NCBI RefSeq assembly: GCF_008326305.1
Contig: NZ_BIXY01000005.1
Location: forward strand, 62,001 to 126,000
Direction: 5' to 3'
DNA: 64,000 nt
Origin: Dictyobacter arantiisoli
Lineage (GTDB): Bacteria > Chloroflexota > Ktedonobacteria > Ktedonobacterales > Ktedonobacteraceae
Numbering within the stretch: the stretch's first letter is position 1; the number at the start of each line of letters is the position of its first letter. Below the pieces are notes generated by a model that did not search any database, was not told where the DNA came from, and saw only the letters and a list, made by a program, of their open reading frames with translations. The translations under genes were made by a program, and so were the position numbers. This document shows, piece by piece, positions 1 to 8,604 of the stretch.

Positions 1-1053
1 GGCGAAGGTATCGACGAACTGCTTGATTATATCCTGCTGGTCGCCGAGGTACAGGATATCAAAGCGAATCCTGATCGTCTGGCAACCGGTGTTATCATCG
101 AGGCCAAGTTGGAGAAAAATAGTGGCGCGACCGCGACTGTTCTGGTTCAACAAGGTACCTTGCAGATGGGCGACAATATCGTTGTGGGAGCCATTTCTGG
201 TAAAGTACGTGCCATGTTCAATGATCGTGGCAAACGCATCCAGAAGGCCACACCAAGCACACCAGTCAGTATCCTGGGCTTACCAGAGGTACCAAATGCC
301 GGTGATCGCCTGGTCGTAACTGAGGATGAGCGCACAGCGAAACAGTTGGCTGAAACCGAGGACATGAAACGGAAGGACGAGGCCATGCCACTGGGTCAGG
401 TCACGTTGGATACCCTCTACATGCAAATGCAGAAGGGGACCGTCAAAGAACTGAACGTGGTAATCAAGAGCGATGTGCAGGGTTCACTGGAAGCTATTAA
501 AGGCTCCTTGTCGAAACTGGGTGAGGACAATCTGAAAGTGCGTCTGATTCATGAAGGTATCGGCCAGATCAGTGAAACCGATGTCTATCTCGCATCCGCC
601 TCGAAAGCAATTATTATCGGCTTTAACGTCAAAGCTGATGTGACTGCTGCTCGTGAAGCGATGCGCGAAGGCGTCGATATCCGCTATTACACAGTCATCT
701 ACAAGTTGATTGAGGATATTCAGGCCGCTCTGGTCGGTATGTTGGAACCAACCTATCGCGAAGTTATCAATGGACACGCCGAGATTATTCAGACCTTTAA
801 GGCTGGTAAAACGGTAATTGCCGGTTGCCGCATCACGGATGGCAAGATCACCCGTGGTTCAGAGATCCGTCTCACGCGTAACGACGAGAAGGTCTTTGAG
901 GGCAAAGTCGCATCGCTGCGCCGTGGTAAAGATGATGTCCGTGAGGTCCTGACGGGATATGAGTGTGGTATTCTCCTCGAAGACTATAACGCATACGAAG
1001 TTGGTGACATTATTGAGGCATTCGCGCAAGAACGCGTCGTAACACGATCATAA
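1..1053 (+). CDS. infB: Translation initiation factor IF-2, C-terminal part (5' end outside window)
   Basis: The frame is open from base 1 and ends at TAA 1051-1053, giving about 350 residues. It begins in the last helix of the GTPase domain (GEGIDELLDYILLVAEVQ), continues through the beta-barrel domain II (around ATGVIIEAKLEKNSGATATV, VLVQQGTLQMGD), then IF2 domain 3 (VVIKSDVQGSLEAIKGSL) and the C-terminal fMet-tRNA-binding barrel (GCRITDGKITRGSEIRL). IF-2 places initiator fMet-tRNA on the 30S subunit and promotes subunit joining. It heads the classical infB-rbfA-DHH-truB-ribF order seen downstream. The G1-G4 motifs lie outside the window. Identification is secure; only the start is missing. 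Confidence 0.97.
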   Translation, partial: GEGIDELLDYILLVAEVQDIKANPDRLATGVIIEAKLEKNSGATATVLVQQGTLQMGDNIVVGAISGKVRAMFNDRGKRIQKATPSTPVSILGLPEVPNAGDRLVVTEDERTAKQLAETEDMKRKDEAMPLGQVTLDTLYMQMQKGTVKELNVVIKSDVQGSLEAIKGSLSKLGEDNLKVRLIHEGIGQISETDVYLASASKAIIIGFNVKADVTAAREAMREGVDIRYYTVIYKLIEDIQAALVGMLEPTYREVINGHAEIIQTFKAGKTVIAGCRITDGKITRGSEIRLTRNDEKVFEGKVASLRRGKDDVREVLTGYECGILLEDYNAYEVGDIIEAFAQERVVTRS

Positions 1054-1131
1054 TATGCACTGTAGCCTGTGGTCATCCAGCTTTAAAGAGCATGGATGAC
1101 CGCCCTGGCACAGCATAGGGAGAAAAAGAGC

Positions 1132-1515
1132 ATGCCAAATGCCCATCGTCAAGAAAAATTAGGCGAATTGATGGCCTCTGATTTGAGCGAGTTGATTCGT
1201 ACACGGGTGAAAGATCCACGCGTTGGCTTCGCGAGTATTACACGCGTCGAAGTGAGTGGCGATCTGCGGCACGCAAAGGTCTTTGTCAGTGTCATGGGCA
1301 CGCCCGAAGAGCAGGCTGAGACGATGCAGGGATTGAAAAATGCCCGCGGCTTCTTACGCCATGAACTCGCAACCCGCCTGACGCTGCGTTATATGCCGGA
1401 AATCGGCTTCAAACTGGATAATTCGATTGAAGAAGGCGCACGCATTCTCAATTTGATTAATCAAGTTGCTGAGGAAGATCGCGAGAAGCAACAGTTGAGC
1501 AATCCAGAGGCTTAA
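1132..1515 (+). CDS. rbfA: Ribosome-binding factor A
   Basis: This is a 127-residue single KH-like domain protein that binds the 30S subunit and helps 16S rRNA 5' end maturation and cold adaptation. Family signatures are RQEKLGELMASDLSELIRT near the N-terminus, DPRVGFASITRVEVSGDLRH, AKVFVSVMG and LRHELATRLTLRYMPEIGF. I chose ATG 1132 because AGGGAG (1117-1122) sits 9 bases upstream and the protein then starts MPNAHRQEKL as is usual; an in-frame ATG at 1096 would add 12 residues without a better ribosome site. It lies 78 bases after infB and 36 before the DHH gene, consistent with one operon. The C-terminal tail is charged. Confidence 0.95.
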   Translation: MPNAHRQEKLGELMASDLSELIRTRVKDPRVGFASITRVEVSGDLRHAKVFVSVMGTPEEQAETMQGLKNARGFLRHELATRLTLRYMPEIGFKLDNSIEEGARILNLINQVAEEDREKQQLSNPEA

Positions 1516-1551
1516 GAAAAATCCAGAGAAACTCCAGACAAAAGAGGTTGA

Positions 1552-2628
1552 ATGAACGAATCCGCCTGTCCAGATACGATACAAACATCGATCCATACAG
1601 CATTAGCAAACCAGTTAAATCCAACACAAGTACAACAAGCCCTGGCCCTGATCGAGGGCGCACAGCGTATCGCACTGCTCGCGCACCAAAATCCCGATGG
1701 GGATTGCCTTGGAGCGGCTCTGGGCTTCGCTGAAATCCTGCGTCAGATTGGCAAAACCTGCGTACCGGCCTGCACCGATCCTGCACCCAGATCCTTTACA
1801 TTTCTACCAGGCGTGGAAACACTCCAAACCACTCTGGGCGATGAGCAGTTTGATCTGGTAATTGCGCTGGATGCCGGTGAGTTAAGCCGCTATGGCGCGC
1901 TCTATACACAGCATCAGGCGTTCCTCGATCAGGCCACCATTCTCAATATCGATCATCATGTCAGTAGTACAGGCTGCGGTCAGGTAAATATTATTGAACC
2001 AATCGCCGCTTCTACAACTGAATTGCTCATCTTATTTCAAGAACAGACAGGACTTCCCTTGACGAGGGATGCCGCGATCTGCCTGCTGACTGGCTTAATC
2101 ACCGATACAGGATCTTTCCAATATTCCAATACCACCACACGTACGATGCTGGCGGGGGCTGCCATGGTAGAGGCAGGGGCGAGCGCAGAAGCGATTGTCA
2201 AACCGATCTTTCGTACCCATGCTCTGGCCGAGATGCGCTTTACCGCAGCTGCGATCAACAATATTCAGACCTCGGCTGATGGACGCATCATCTGGTCCTA
2301 TGCTACGGATGAGACGCTGGCCGCAACCGGCGTGACTGCCGATATGGATACCAATGAATCAAGCATGCTGCGTGATATCGAAGGAGTTCAGGTTGCTGCG
2401 TTCTTTAAGAGCTATGGAGATCCAAATGTGACGCGCGTCAGCCTGCGCAGTAATGCCCCTTATGATGTTGCCGCGATCTGTCAGCGTTTAGGCGGCGGCG
2501 GCCATGTGCGGGCCGCGGGTGCGACAATCAATCAAGCGATGTCCGAAGCAATACCACTGGTGATTGCCGCAATTGAACAAGAGGTACAGGCAAGCGATCA
2601 ACGCCTGTCCGAGAACAGCGCATCCTGA
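1552..2628 (+). CDS. nrnA: DHH-family phosphoesterase (NrnA-type oligoribonuclease / pAp phosphatase)
   Basis: 358 residues with the two-domain DHH/DHHA1 architecture. Metal ligands are visible in NPDGD (residues 47-51), in DAG (near 104) and in the DHH motif D134-H135-H136 of NIDHHVSS. The C-terminal DHHA1 substrate-binding loop is GGGGHVRAAG from about residue 314. Family members degrade nano-RNAs of a few nucleotides and/or dephosphorylate 3'-phosphoadenosine 5'-phosphate in the cytoplasm. The position between rbfA and truB is the conserved location for this gene in Gram-positives and relatives. Which activity dominates cannot be told from sequence. AGAGG precedes ATG 1552. Confidence 0.9.
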   Translation: MNESACPDTIQTSIHTALANQLNPTQVQQALALIEGAQRIALLAHQNPDGDCLGAALGFAEILRQIGKTCVPACTDPAPRSFTFLPGVETLQTTLGDEQFDLVIALDAGELSRYGALYTQHQAFLDQATILNIDHHVSSTGCGQVNIIEPIAASTTELLILFQEQTGLPLTRDAAICLLTGLITDTGSFQYSNTTTRTMLAGAAMVEAGASAEAIVKPIFRTHALAEMRFTAAAINNIQTSADGRIIWSYATDETLAATGVTADMDTNESSMLRDIEGVQVAAFFKSYGDPNVTRVSLRSNAPYDVAAICQRLGGGGHVRAAGATINQAMSEAIPLVIAAIEQEVQASDQRLSENSAS

Positions 2629-2649
2629 CCGGGAGTGGAGAAAAAGAAC

Positions 2650-3540
2650 GTGGTGGATGGTATCCTTAATATCAACAAAGACCTGCATATGACGTCGCAT
2701 GATGTCGTGGCAAAAGTACGCAAACAGCTCAAGCAGAAGCGCGTCGGTCATACCGGAACGCTTGATCCAGAAGCCAGCGGCGTACTGCCCATTTGTGTGG
2801 GACAGGGCACCCGCGTCGCCGAATATCTCAGTGAAAATGGCAAAGCCTATCAGGCCATCATTACCTTTGGCGTCGTGACCGATACCTATGACGCCGAGGG
2901 GGTGGTACTGCGTACAGCCGATACCTCGCAACTCACACGCGAGCAGATTGAAGCCGCATTACCACATTTCCAGGGTGACCAGTTGCAACTCCCCCCCCGT
3001 TACTCCGCTATCAAAATTCAAGGGCAGCCAGCATATAAGCTGGCGCGCGCTGGGAGCGAAGTCATTCTGGAGCCACGCCCTGTCACCATCCATAACCTGG
3101 AAATCATCGACTGGAGCCATCCTCATCTCACTCTGACAGTCTCCTGTAGCAAGGGCACCTATATCCGTTCGCTCGCTTATGATTTAGGAGAATATCTGGG
3201 CTGTGGAGGCTATCTGACGGGGCTGATACGCACGCGGAGCGGTCCCTTTGTCCTGCAGGATAGTATTACCCTGGAGCAGCTCGCGCTTGCCTGTGAGCAA
3301 GGGAATCTGGCACAGTATCTCTTTCCCGCAGATTTCGCGCTTCAGAGCTATCCAGCCATACATCTGGATGAAGCACAGACTCAACGTGTCATGCATGGCA
3401 ATTCCTTCAGTGATCCAGCCAATCAACAGAGCGCGCCCGGGGAACTGGGCCGTGTGTATGGGGTCGATGGACGGTTTCTGGCGATTGCAACCTGGGATAC
3501 CGAACAGCAACAATGGAAACCACGAAAAGTTCTTGCCTGA
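2650..3540 (+). CDS. truB: tRNA pseudouridine(55) synthase
   Basis: A 296-residue enzyme that isomerises U55 of the tRNA T-loop. The N-terminus DGILNINKDLHMTSHDVV is the family start, catalytic Asp39 lies in GTLDPEASGVLP, and RYSAIKIQGQPAYKLAR and CSKGTYIRSLAYDLGE are the conserved tRNA-binding and active-site blocks; a PUA-like tail follows (VYGVDGRFLAIATWD). The start is a GTG: GTG 2650 (or the adjacent GTG 2653) has GGAG at 2637-2640, 9 bases away, whereas the in-frame GTG 2635 has no room for a ribosome site. It follows the DHH gene by only 21 bases. Confidence 0.95.
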   Translation: MVDGILNINKDLHMTSHDVVAKVRKQLKQKRVGHTGTLDPEASGVLPICVGQGTRVAEYLSENGKAYQAIITFGVVTDTYDAEGVVLRTADTSQLTREQIEAALPHFQGDQLQLPPRYSAIKIQGQPAYKLARAGSEVILEPRPVTIHNLEIIDWSHPHLTLTVSCSKGTYIRSLAYDLGEYLGCGGYLTGLIRTRSGPFVLQDSITLEQLALACEQGNLAQYLFPADFALQSYPAIHLDEAQTQRVMHGNSFSDPANQQSAPGELGRVYGVDGRFLAIATWDTEQQQWKPRKVLA

Positions 3541-3673
3541 TCCTACCAGACAAGAGGGTACTGGACAATCCCTGCCTTTATTGCGAGCTTGCAGCGGCTG
3601 TGGTACTATAAACGAAAGAAAAACAAGGATTAGGTACCTCCAGGAGTACAAATGGAGGAGGGCCTCGATAGAG

Positions 3674-4636
3674 ATGACAGAATACCAAACAACCTTAACA
3701 GAGAATACACCGATTGCGATCACGATTGGAAATTTTGATGGTATCCACCTTGGACACCAGCTACTCTTACAAGAAGTGCGCGCAATGGCTCAGACATTAG
3801 ATTGTACACCTGTCATGGTGACATTCGAGCCGCACACCTTGATGGTGGTGCGTCCAGATATTCATGTCCAGTATCTGACCACACTGGGAGAAAAACTGGC
3901 CCTCGCTAAAGAATATGGCGGGGTTGCTGATTCCATTGTGATTAACTTCACGCCCGAAGTGGCAGCACTCTCCGCACAGGATTTTATGGATGATCTCTGC
4001 CAACGTTTTACTATTCGGGGACTGATTGTCGGGTCGGATTTCAGTCTGGGCCATAACCGCATGGGAAATGTGTCCTTTTTAGAAGCCTATGGGCAAAAAA
4101 ATGGTATGCTGGTACGTGCATTACCATTAGAGCAGTCAGGTGAAACACGCATCAGCAGTACGCGTATCCGAGCATTAATCAATGCAGGCAATGTGGCTGA
4201 AGCGAATACTTTGCTTGGACATCCGGTTGTGCTTGGTGGTATCGTTGGGCATGGAGATGAGCGTGGACGCCAGATCGGGTTTCCAACCGCCAACCTGCGA
4301 CTCGATGCGCATAAGCTTGTTCCCACCAATGGCGTCTATGCGGTACGCGCCACGGTCCATAGAAGTACTATTCGTGACCGGATAGAAGATTCTACCGTCT
4401 ACAATGGTGTATCCAATATTGGTATTCGTCCTACGTTTAATGGTAAAGAACGTTTGGTAGAAGTGCATCTCTTGGATGTAACAATGGATCTCTATGATGC
4501 GTATCTCCATGTAGAGTTCATTGAGCATCTCCGGGGTGAACAGCGCTTCTCGGGAATTGAGGCTTTGAAACAGCAGATTGAAATTGACGCGCAACAAGCA
4601 CGTCAGATTTTAGCGAGCAGGAGGATGGACCATTGA
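3674..4636 (+). CDS. ribF: Bifunctional riboflavin kinase / FAD synthetase
   Basis: 320 residues; converts riboflavin to FMN and FMN to FAD. The N-terminal nucleotidyltransferase half carries ITIGNFDGIHLGHQ and the ISSTRIR signature; the C-terminal kinase half carries GRQIGFPTANL and NGVSNIGIRPTFNG, followed by EVHLLD and HVEFIEHLRGEQRF. The open frame extends far upstream into truB, but the real start is ATG 3674 behind GGAGGAG (3654-3660), which gives the usual family N-terminus. The stop overlaps the TTG start of the next gene by four bases (TTGA), so the two are probably translationally coupled. There is a 133-base gap after truB. Confidence 0.95.
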   Translation: MTEYQTTLTENTPIAITIGNFDGIHLGHQLLLQEVRAMAQTLDCTPVMVTFEPHTLMVVRPDIHVQYLTTLGEKLALAKEYGGVADSIVINFTPEVAALSAQDFMDDLCQRFTIRGLIVGSDFSLGHNRMGNVSFLEAYGQKNGMLVRALPLEQSGETRISSTRIRALINAGNVAEANTLLGHPVVLGGIVGHGDERGRQIGFPTANLRLDAHKLVPTNGVYAVRATVHRSTIRDRIEDSTVYNGVSNIGIRPTFNGKERLVEVHLLDVTMDLYDAYLHVEFIEHLRGEQRFSGIEALKQQIEIDAQQARQILASRRMDH

Positions 4637-5541
4637 ACGCTCGCCGTAACCCATTAGCAAAATTGGAAGCGTTTATGCAGCGCATCGTTGAATCGCCTTT
4701 CAACTGGCTCTTCCCTTCGAAGTTAGAGCCGATTGAGATTGCACGCAAATTAGAGCGGGCGATGGATGATAATACGATGCTGCAAGGCGAGGGACGCAAA
4801 CTGGCCCCGAATGTTTATGATATCTATCTGAGCATAAAGGACCACCAGCAGATATCCCCTAACATGACTTCTCTGTCACGGGACTGGCAAAATCAATTGG
4901 TAGAGTTTGCCCGCCGCCGACATTATACATTGAAAACAGTGCCGATTCTGCGTCTGCACACTGATACGTCTTTGCGCCCCGGCGCGTTACGTATTGAGGC
5001 CGAACAGGCCAGCACTGGTGGTGACGGTGGGATGATGTCGACCATGGCATTGAGTCCCGACCAATTGGCGCAAATTCGCGCCCAGTTGCCTTCGAATCAG
5101 CCCTTGCCAGGCATTGATGCCGGAAGTTCACCCGCTCATAGCAGCGGGCGTTCAGGTGCTACCCATGGCGCGCGTTCGGGTGTCAATCATGGGGGAGCGG
5201 CTGCGCCAGTCACACCGCCGCCAGCACCACAGGCACCGCCCATGCCGCAGGCCTGGCTTACCATTCGCCTGCCACAAGCGGGACAGCAGACCTATCGGAT
5301 CGAAAAACCGCTGGTCAATCTCGGGCGACAACTGAGCAATGACATTATTGTCGAAGATAAACGTGTCTCACGCTATCATGCCCAAATCAAATATCAAGCC
5401 GATGGACAATTTACCATTTTTGATCTTGGTAGCACCAATGGAATTACCATTAATAATACACCGCATATGCGCCAACATACTCTGCGCAATGGTGACCAGT
5501 TCACCATAGGCAGCTATGATTTTTACTTCGAAAGAAGGTAG
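4633..5541 (+). CDS. FhaA-like protein: DUF3662 N-terminal domain plus C-terminal FHA domain
   Basis: 302 residues. Residues 1-120 match the FhaA N-terminal domain (LEAFMQRIVESPFNWLF, EPIEIARKLERAMDDNT, VYDIYLSIKDHQ), the middle is a Gly/Ala/Pro-rich linker (roughly 150-205), and the last 95 residues are a forkhead-associated domain with the phosphothreonine-binding pattern LGRQLSNDIIV, VSRYHAQI and DLGSTNG. FHA domains bind phosphothreonine peptides; actinobacterial FhaA acts in cell-wall control next to RodA. The start is TTG 4633 with a perfect AGGAGG (4619-4624) 8 bases upstream, overlapping the ribF stop. It is probably cytoplasmic, as no membrane segment is visible. A partner kinase is not encoded adjacent. 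Confidence 0.9.
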   Translation: MNARRNPLAKLEAFMQRIVESPFNWLFPSKLEPIEIARKLERAMDDNTMLQGEGRKLAPNVYDIYLSIKDHQQISPNMTSLSRDWQNQLVEFARRRHYTLKTVPILRLHTDTSLRPGALRIEAEQASTGGDGGMMSTMALSPDQLAQIRAQLPSNQPLPGIDAGSSPAHSSGRSGATHGARSGVNHGGAAAPVTPPPAPQAPPMPQAWLTIRLPQAGQQTYRIEKPLVNLGRQLSNDIIVEDKRVSRYHAQIKYQADGQFTIFDLGSTNGITINNTPHMRQHTLRNGDQFTIGSYDFYFERR

Positions 5542-5553
5542 GATCTCCGCCCT

Positions 5554-6006
5554 ATGCAATTACCAGTATTCTTACTCATATTGCGTCTCCTATTCATTGT
5601 TCTGCTTTATCTCTTCTTGATGCAGGTTGTGATCGCAATCACACGTGATTTGCGCAAGACAGCCGCGCAGGCAGATGACTCCGAGGGGGGTCGTGTTGCT
5701 CAGGCTCTTGGTCATCTGATCGTCGTGGATAGTGGTCCCAGCACCATTGTACAGCCCGGTATGCGCTTCGATCTCAGTCAGCAGACAACTATAGGGCGCG
5801 GTCCCACAAATACAATCCAAATCTCGGACAATTTCATCTCATCAGAGCATACACGACTCTGGTTCCGCAATGGCGTCTGGTATGTACAGGACGCGGGAAG
5901 TGTCAATGGCAGCTTTGTCAATAATCAACCTGCCCGCGAACCCATACCTGCGCGTGCCGGTGATATCGTCCGTGTCGGCTATATTCAATTTAAACTTACG
6001 CAATAG
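5554..6006 (+). CDS. FhaB-like membrane-anchored FHA-domain protein
   Basis: 150 residues: an N-terminal membrane helix (LPVFLLILRLLFIVLLYLF, residues 3-21, continuing LMQVVIAI), a short polar linker, then an FHA domain from about residue 65 (IGRGPTNTIQI, ISSEHTRLWF, DAGSVNGSFVN). This matches actinobacterial FhaB, a small inner-membrane FHA protein encoded between FhaA and RodA. It lies 12 bases after fhaA in the same operon. The expected role is recruiting phosphothreonine-bearing proteins to the membrane site of wall synthesis; that is inference from the family. The coding 3' end forms part of a 20-bp inverted repeat. Confidence 0.9.
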   Translation: MQLPVFLLILRLLFIVLLYLFLMQVVIAITRDLRKTAAQADDSEGGRVAQALGHLIVVDSGPSTIVQPGMRFDLSQQTTIGRGPTNTIQISDNFISSEHTRLWFRNGVWYVQDAGSVNGSFVNNQPAREPIPARAGDIVRVGYIQFKLTQ

Positions 6007-6055
6007 TCACAAAACAACCACCGCTCATACGTCAATGGTTGTTTTGTGACTATTG
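6001..6055 (+). terminator. 20-bp perfect inverted repeat spanning the fhaB stop codon
   Basis: Bases 6001-6020 are perfectly complementary to 6036-6055 with a 15-base loop; the left arm includes the last codons and the TAG stop of the FHA gene. There is no T-run on the + strand after it, so it may act as a 3' end-stabilising or processing hairpin rather than a simple intrinsic terminator. Confidence 0.55.
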
Positions 6056-6116
6056 TTCAGTAAGGGAGGCATGCGCCGTTCGCGATTGCTCACCTTAGAT
6101 ACATGAGGTTTGATAT

Positions 6117-7556
6117 ATGGCACAGATAGCACAGCGAACAACAGGAGTAGTACGGCAATTTCGCTGGAAAGAATTGAGCCTGTTAATCGTTCCAGCGCTC
6201 ATCCTTCTCTTGCTGATGACGCAACTGCTCATCATCCGAGCCAGCAACGATCCTGCGATTACGCTGGATAACCTGAGCAAAATCAAAAATCTCCCGATTC
6301 TGGACGGGCTTATCCCCCTGCTTGGCTTTTTAGCAGCTGTTCTGGGTGTACATATTGTTCTGAATATCTTCTTTCGCAAAGCTGATCAGGTCCTATTGCC
6401 TCTGGTAGCGCTCCTGAGCGGCCTTGGCATTCTCATGATGACACGCTTAGGGCCCGATATCCTAAAAATTCATGGAGGGCCAATTCCCAATTTAGGTTCA
6501 CACCAACTACTCTGGGTTATACTCGGGCTAGCAATATGCCTGGCAACCATGTTTATCTTACGCAACGTTAACTGGCTGGCACGATACAAGTATACCTGGA
6601 TGCTCTTTTGCTTTGCAGTGCTGCTACCCAGCGTTATTAAAGGTATTACCACAATTAAAAGTGGTGCACCAACGCGTGATACATTAGGAATTGGTGCCCT
6701 TGCACTTCAGCCGTCCGAGTTCTTGAAAATTGGAGTTGTAATCTTCTTTGCTGGCTATCTCAATGATAATCGCGATGTGCTGGCAGAGGGTAGTTATCGT
6801 CTGGGCCCCCTACGTTTACCACCTCTCAGGCAATTAGGTCCGATGCTGTTTATGCTCGCGATTGGCTTACTAAGCTTCCTCATCGTGCGTGAGCTAGGTT
6901 TAGCTATGCTCGTCTATAGCCTTTTCCTGTGCATGACCTACGTCGGTACGGGCAAAAAATCCTATGCGATTGTCAGTCTACTCGCTTTTGTAATGCTCGC
7001 GTTTATAGGCTACAGTCTACTCACGTATGTGCAGGCCCGCTTTGCGGCATTAGCCTTTAATCCTACAAACTGGGCAAATTTTACACCAGCACAAGAAAAT
7101 TTCTATCAAAACAATGGTGGTGGTTTTCAAATTGTCCAGGGATTAGTCAATGTAGCCAGCGGTGGAATCCTTGGTTCTGGATTTGGCATGGGCTATCCCG
7201 TAACGCCACCAGTTATTGATGCAGATATGGCCTTTACTGCTTACGCTGAAGAATTCGGTCTGGTGGGCCTATTCGCGATTATTGGTATTTATCTACTGAT
7301 CGTCCATCGCGGCTTCCGTATTGCCACTGAGGCAAATGATATCTTTAGCAAGTTACTTGCCACTGGCCTGACCTCGGTCTTTGCCTTACAGACGATTATT
7401 ATCGCTGCCGCCAATCTCAAGCTCTTTCCATTGACGGGTATTCCACTGCCCTATCTGAGCAATGGTGGTAACGCGATCCTGGCAAACTTCATCATTGTCG
7501 GTATCTTGCTACGCATCTCGCATAACACAGCAGTCGAACGCGAAGGGGCCTTCTGA
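6117..7556 (+). CDS. SEDS-family cell-wall polymerase (FtsW/RodA/SpoVE)
   Basis: 479 residues with about ten to twelve hydrophobic segments from residue 20 to 470. SEDS hallmarks are LQPSEFLKIGVVIFFAGYL, the FLIVRELGLAMLVYSLFL block (the catalytic-loop equivalent of the E/D motif), GSGFGMGYP, AYAEEFGLVG and the C-terminal LTGIPLPYLSNGGN. These proteins polymerise lipid II glycan strands in the cytoplasmic membrane with a cognate class B PBP. The arrangement FhaA-FhaB-SEDS resembles the actinobacterial rodA cluster, suggesting RodA rather than FtsW, but no PBP gene follows here. The N-terminus is longer than E. coli RodA, as in actinobacterial forms. GAGG (6105-6108) precedes ATG 6117. Confidence 0.92.
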   Translation: MAQIAQRTTGVVRQFRWKELSLLIVPALILLLLMTQLLIIRASNDPAITLDNLSKIKNLPILDGLIPLLGFLAAVLGVHIVLNIFFRKADQVLLPLVALLSGLGILMMTRLGPDILKIHGGPIPNLGSHQLLWVILGLAICLATMFILRNVNWLARYKYTWMLFCFAVLLPSVIKGITTIKSGAPTRDTLGIGALALQPSEFLKIGVVIFFAGYLNDNRDVLAEGSYRLGPLRLPPLRQLGPMLFMLAIGLLSFLIVRELGLAMLVYSLFLCMTYVGTGKKSYAIVSLLAFVMLAFIGYSLLTYVQARFAALAFNPTNWANFTPAQENFYQNNGGGFQIVQGLVNVASGGILGSGFGMGYPVTPPVIDADMAFTAYAEEFGLVGLFAIIGIYLLIVHRGFRIATEANDIFSKLLATGLTSVFALQTIIIAAANLKLFPLTGIPLPYLSNGGNAILANFIIVGILLRISHNTAVEREGAF

Positions 7557-7584
7557 CGCTCTCCATCGCCAGCTAAGATCTAAG

Positions 7585-7620
7585 ACAAAGGAGCCTGCAC
7601 GTGCAGGCTCCTTTGTTATT
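7585..7620 (+). terminator. Intrinsic terminator after the SEDS gene
   Basis: A perfect 32-base palindrome (7585-7616, arms of 16 with no spacer) centred on GCACGTGC and followed by TATT. It closes the infB-to-SEDS transcription unit 28 bases after the stop. Confidence 0.85.
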
Positions 7621-7953
7621 TCTAACCCTATTTTCGCCCATAGGCTTCTTCGTATCCCGATATCAATGCCAGAGAACATTATCGTGCGTTGGGGCAAGAG
7701 GGTCGTACGATGGAGGGAGCATCGGCCTGCGCTGCGCTTCGTGCGATGCCTACATATTCCTACATCTTCCATCTTATGTGTCTCAATCCCAGGAAGAGGA
7801 AAGCGCGCCTCGGTTACGAGCACCCACGTTTTTCGTCATTTTCATCAATCCCGGTGCGTAGATCCATTGTGCAATGATCGCTGCTTGTCGGGAATCGAGG
7901 CACATGCTATACTGCCTTTGAACAGTTTATTTGCAAGAATGCGTGGGGAAATT
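7621..7953. other. Intergenic region, no gene supported
   Basis: Between the terminator and the next gene the frame of the downstream ORF stays open but its translation is arginine/cysteine-rich and unlike the real protein. Only a promoter near 7885-7913 is supported. Confidence 0.6.
7885..7913 (+). promoter_or_regulatory. Promoter for the coiled-coil gene pair
   Basis: TTGTCG (7885-7890), 17-base spacer, TATACT (7908-7913), with an extended -10 TG at 7905-7906. The start codon at 7954 follows about 35 bases after the predicted start point. Confidence 0.6.
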
Positions 7954-8604
7954 ATGGGCCAATACCGGCAATGGCTACTCTATCGAGAAACTGATCTCCA
8001 GCTTCAGACTCAGATCGCCGCGTGTGAGCGGGAGTTGTCTCAATTACAGGCGCAAATAGACCAGCTGGAAGAAGATACATCCTATCCAGAGAATATTATT
8101 TTGCAGACGTTGATTGGCTTTCAACATACACAACAAGCCAGTTCAGTCCATGCTGCCGCTGCTGCCGCCGCTGCGACTTATGCTCAAACAGCGGCCACTG
8201 CGCATAATCATACAGCAGCCACGCAATCATCCGAGGGGACGGTCTCGCCCGCTCTGCAAGCCTGGAGTAACCTACCGAATTTTGATAGCAGGACCATGCC
8301 CGAGCCTCCTGCTAATCCGATCATGCAGAACGCACAGCTACAACCACAACCACAACCCGATAATCTGCTTCCCACCGATATCAGCGCGTTCATGAAAGAT
8401 CACGCTCAGACCGATCCTCAACTCAAAGTGCCGTGGTGGCTCCGCAATATGCGCAATGATCCAGCCAATAAAGAGCAGCAGCCACAACAGACCAGTCCCA
8501 ATGACGCACAAAGCACACGCACCAATCGACTTGTCCAACGCTGGTTTGAGCGCTGGGGAGAAGCTCCACCCGCCACAACACATGAGCAGGAGAAGCAGGC
8601 ATAA
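7954..8604 (+). CDS. Hypothetical coiled-coil protein with Ala- and Gln/Pro-rich tail
   Basis: 216 residues, not recognised. Residues 1-50 look like an amphipathic/coiled-coil segment (YRQWLLYRETDLQLQTQI, ELSQLQAQIDQLEED). Then come an alanine-rich stretch with a run of eight Ala (near 70-77), Gln/Pro repeats (QPQPQPD) and a C-terminal basic helix containing VPWWLRNM and LVQRWFERWGE. ATG 7954 is chosen because GGGGA (7944-7948) lies just upstream; an in-frame ATG at 7939 adds five residues. Its stop overlaps the start of the next gene by one base, so the two form an operon. No signal peptide or membrane span is seen. Function unknown. Confidence 0.8.
   Translation: MGQYRQWLLYRETDLQLQTQIAACERELSQLQAQIDQLEEDTSYPENIILQTLIGFQHTQQASSVHAAAAAAAATYAQTAATAHNHTAATQSSEGTVSPALQAWSNLPNFDSRTMPEPPANPIMQNAQLQPQPQPDNLLPTDISAFMKDHAQTDPQLKVPWWLRNMRNDPANKEQQPQQTSPNDAQSTRTNRLVQRWFERWGEAPPATTHEQEKQA

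Noticed and set aside
3248-3673. N-terminal extension of ribF into truB
   Set aside because: The overlapping frame encodes Arg/Ser-rich non-conserved sequence; ATG 3674 has a strong ribosome site and the family N-terminus.
7462-7953. N-terminal extension of the first coiled-coil gene
   Set aside because: It runs back through the SEDS terminator and the promoter; translation is Arg/Cys-rich and implausible.
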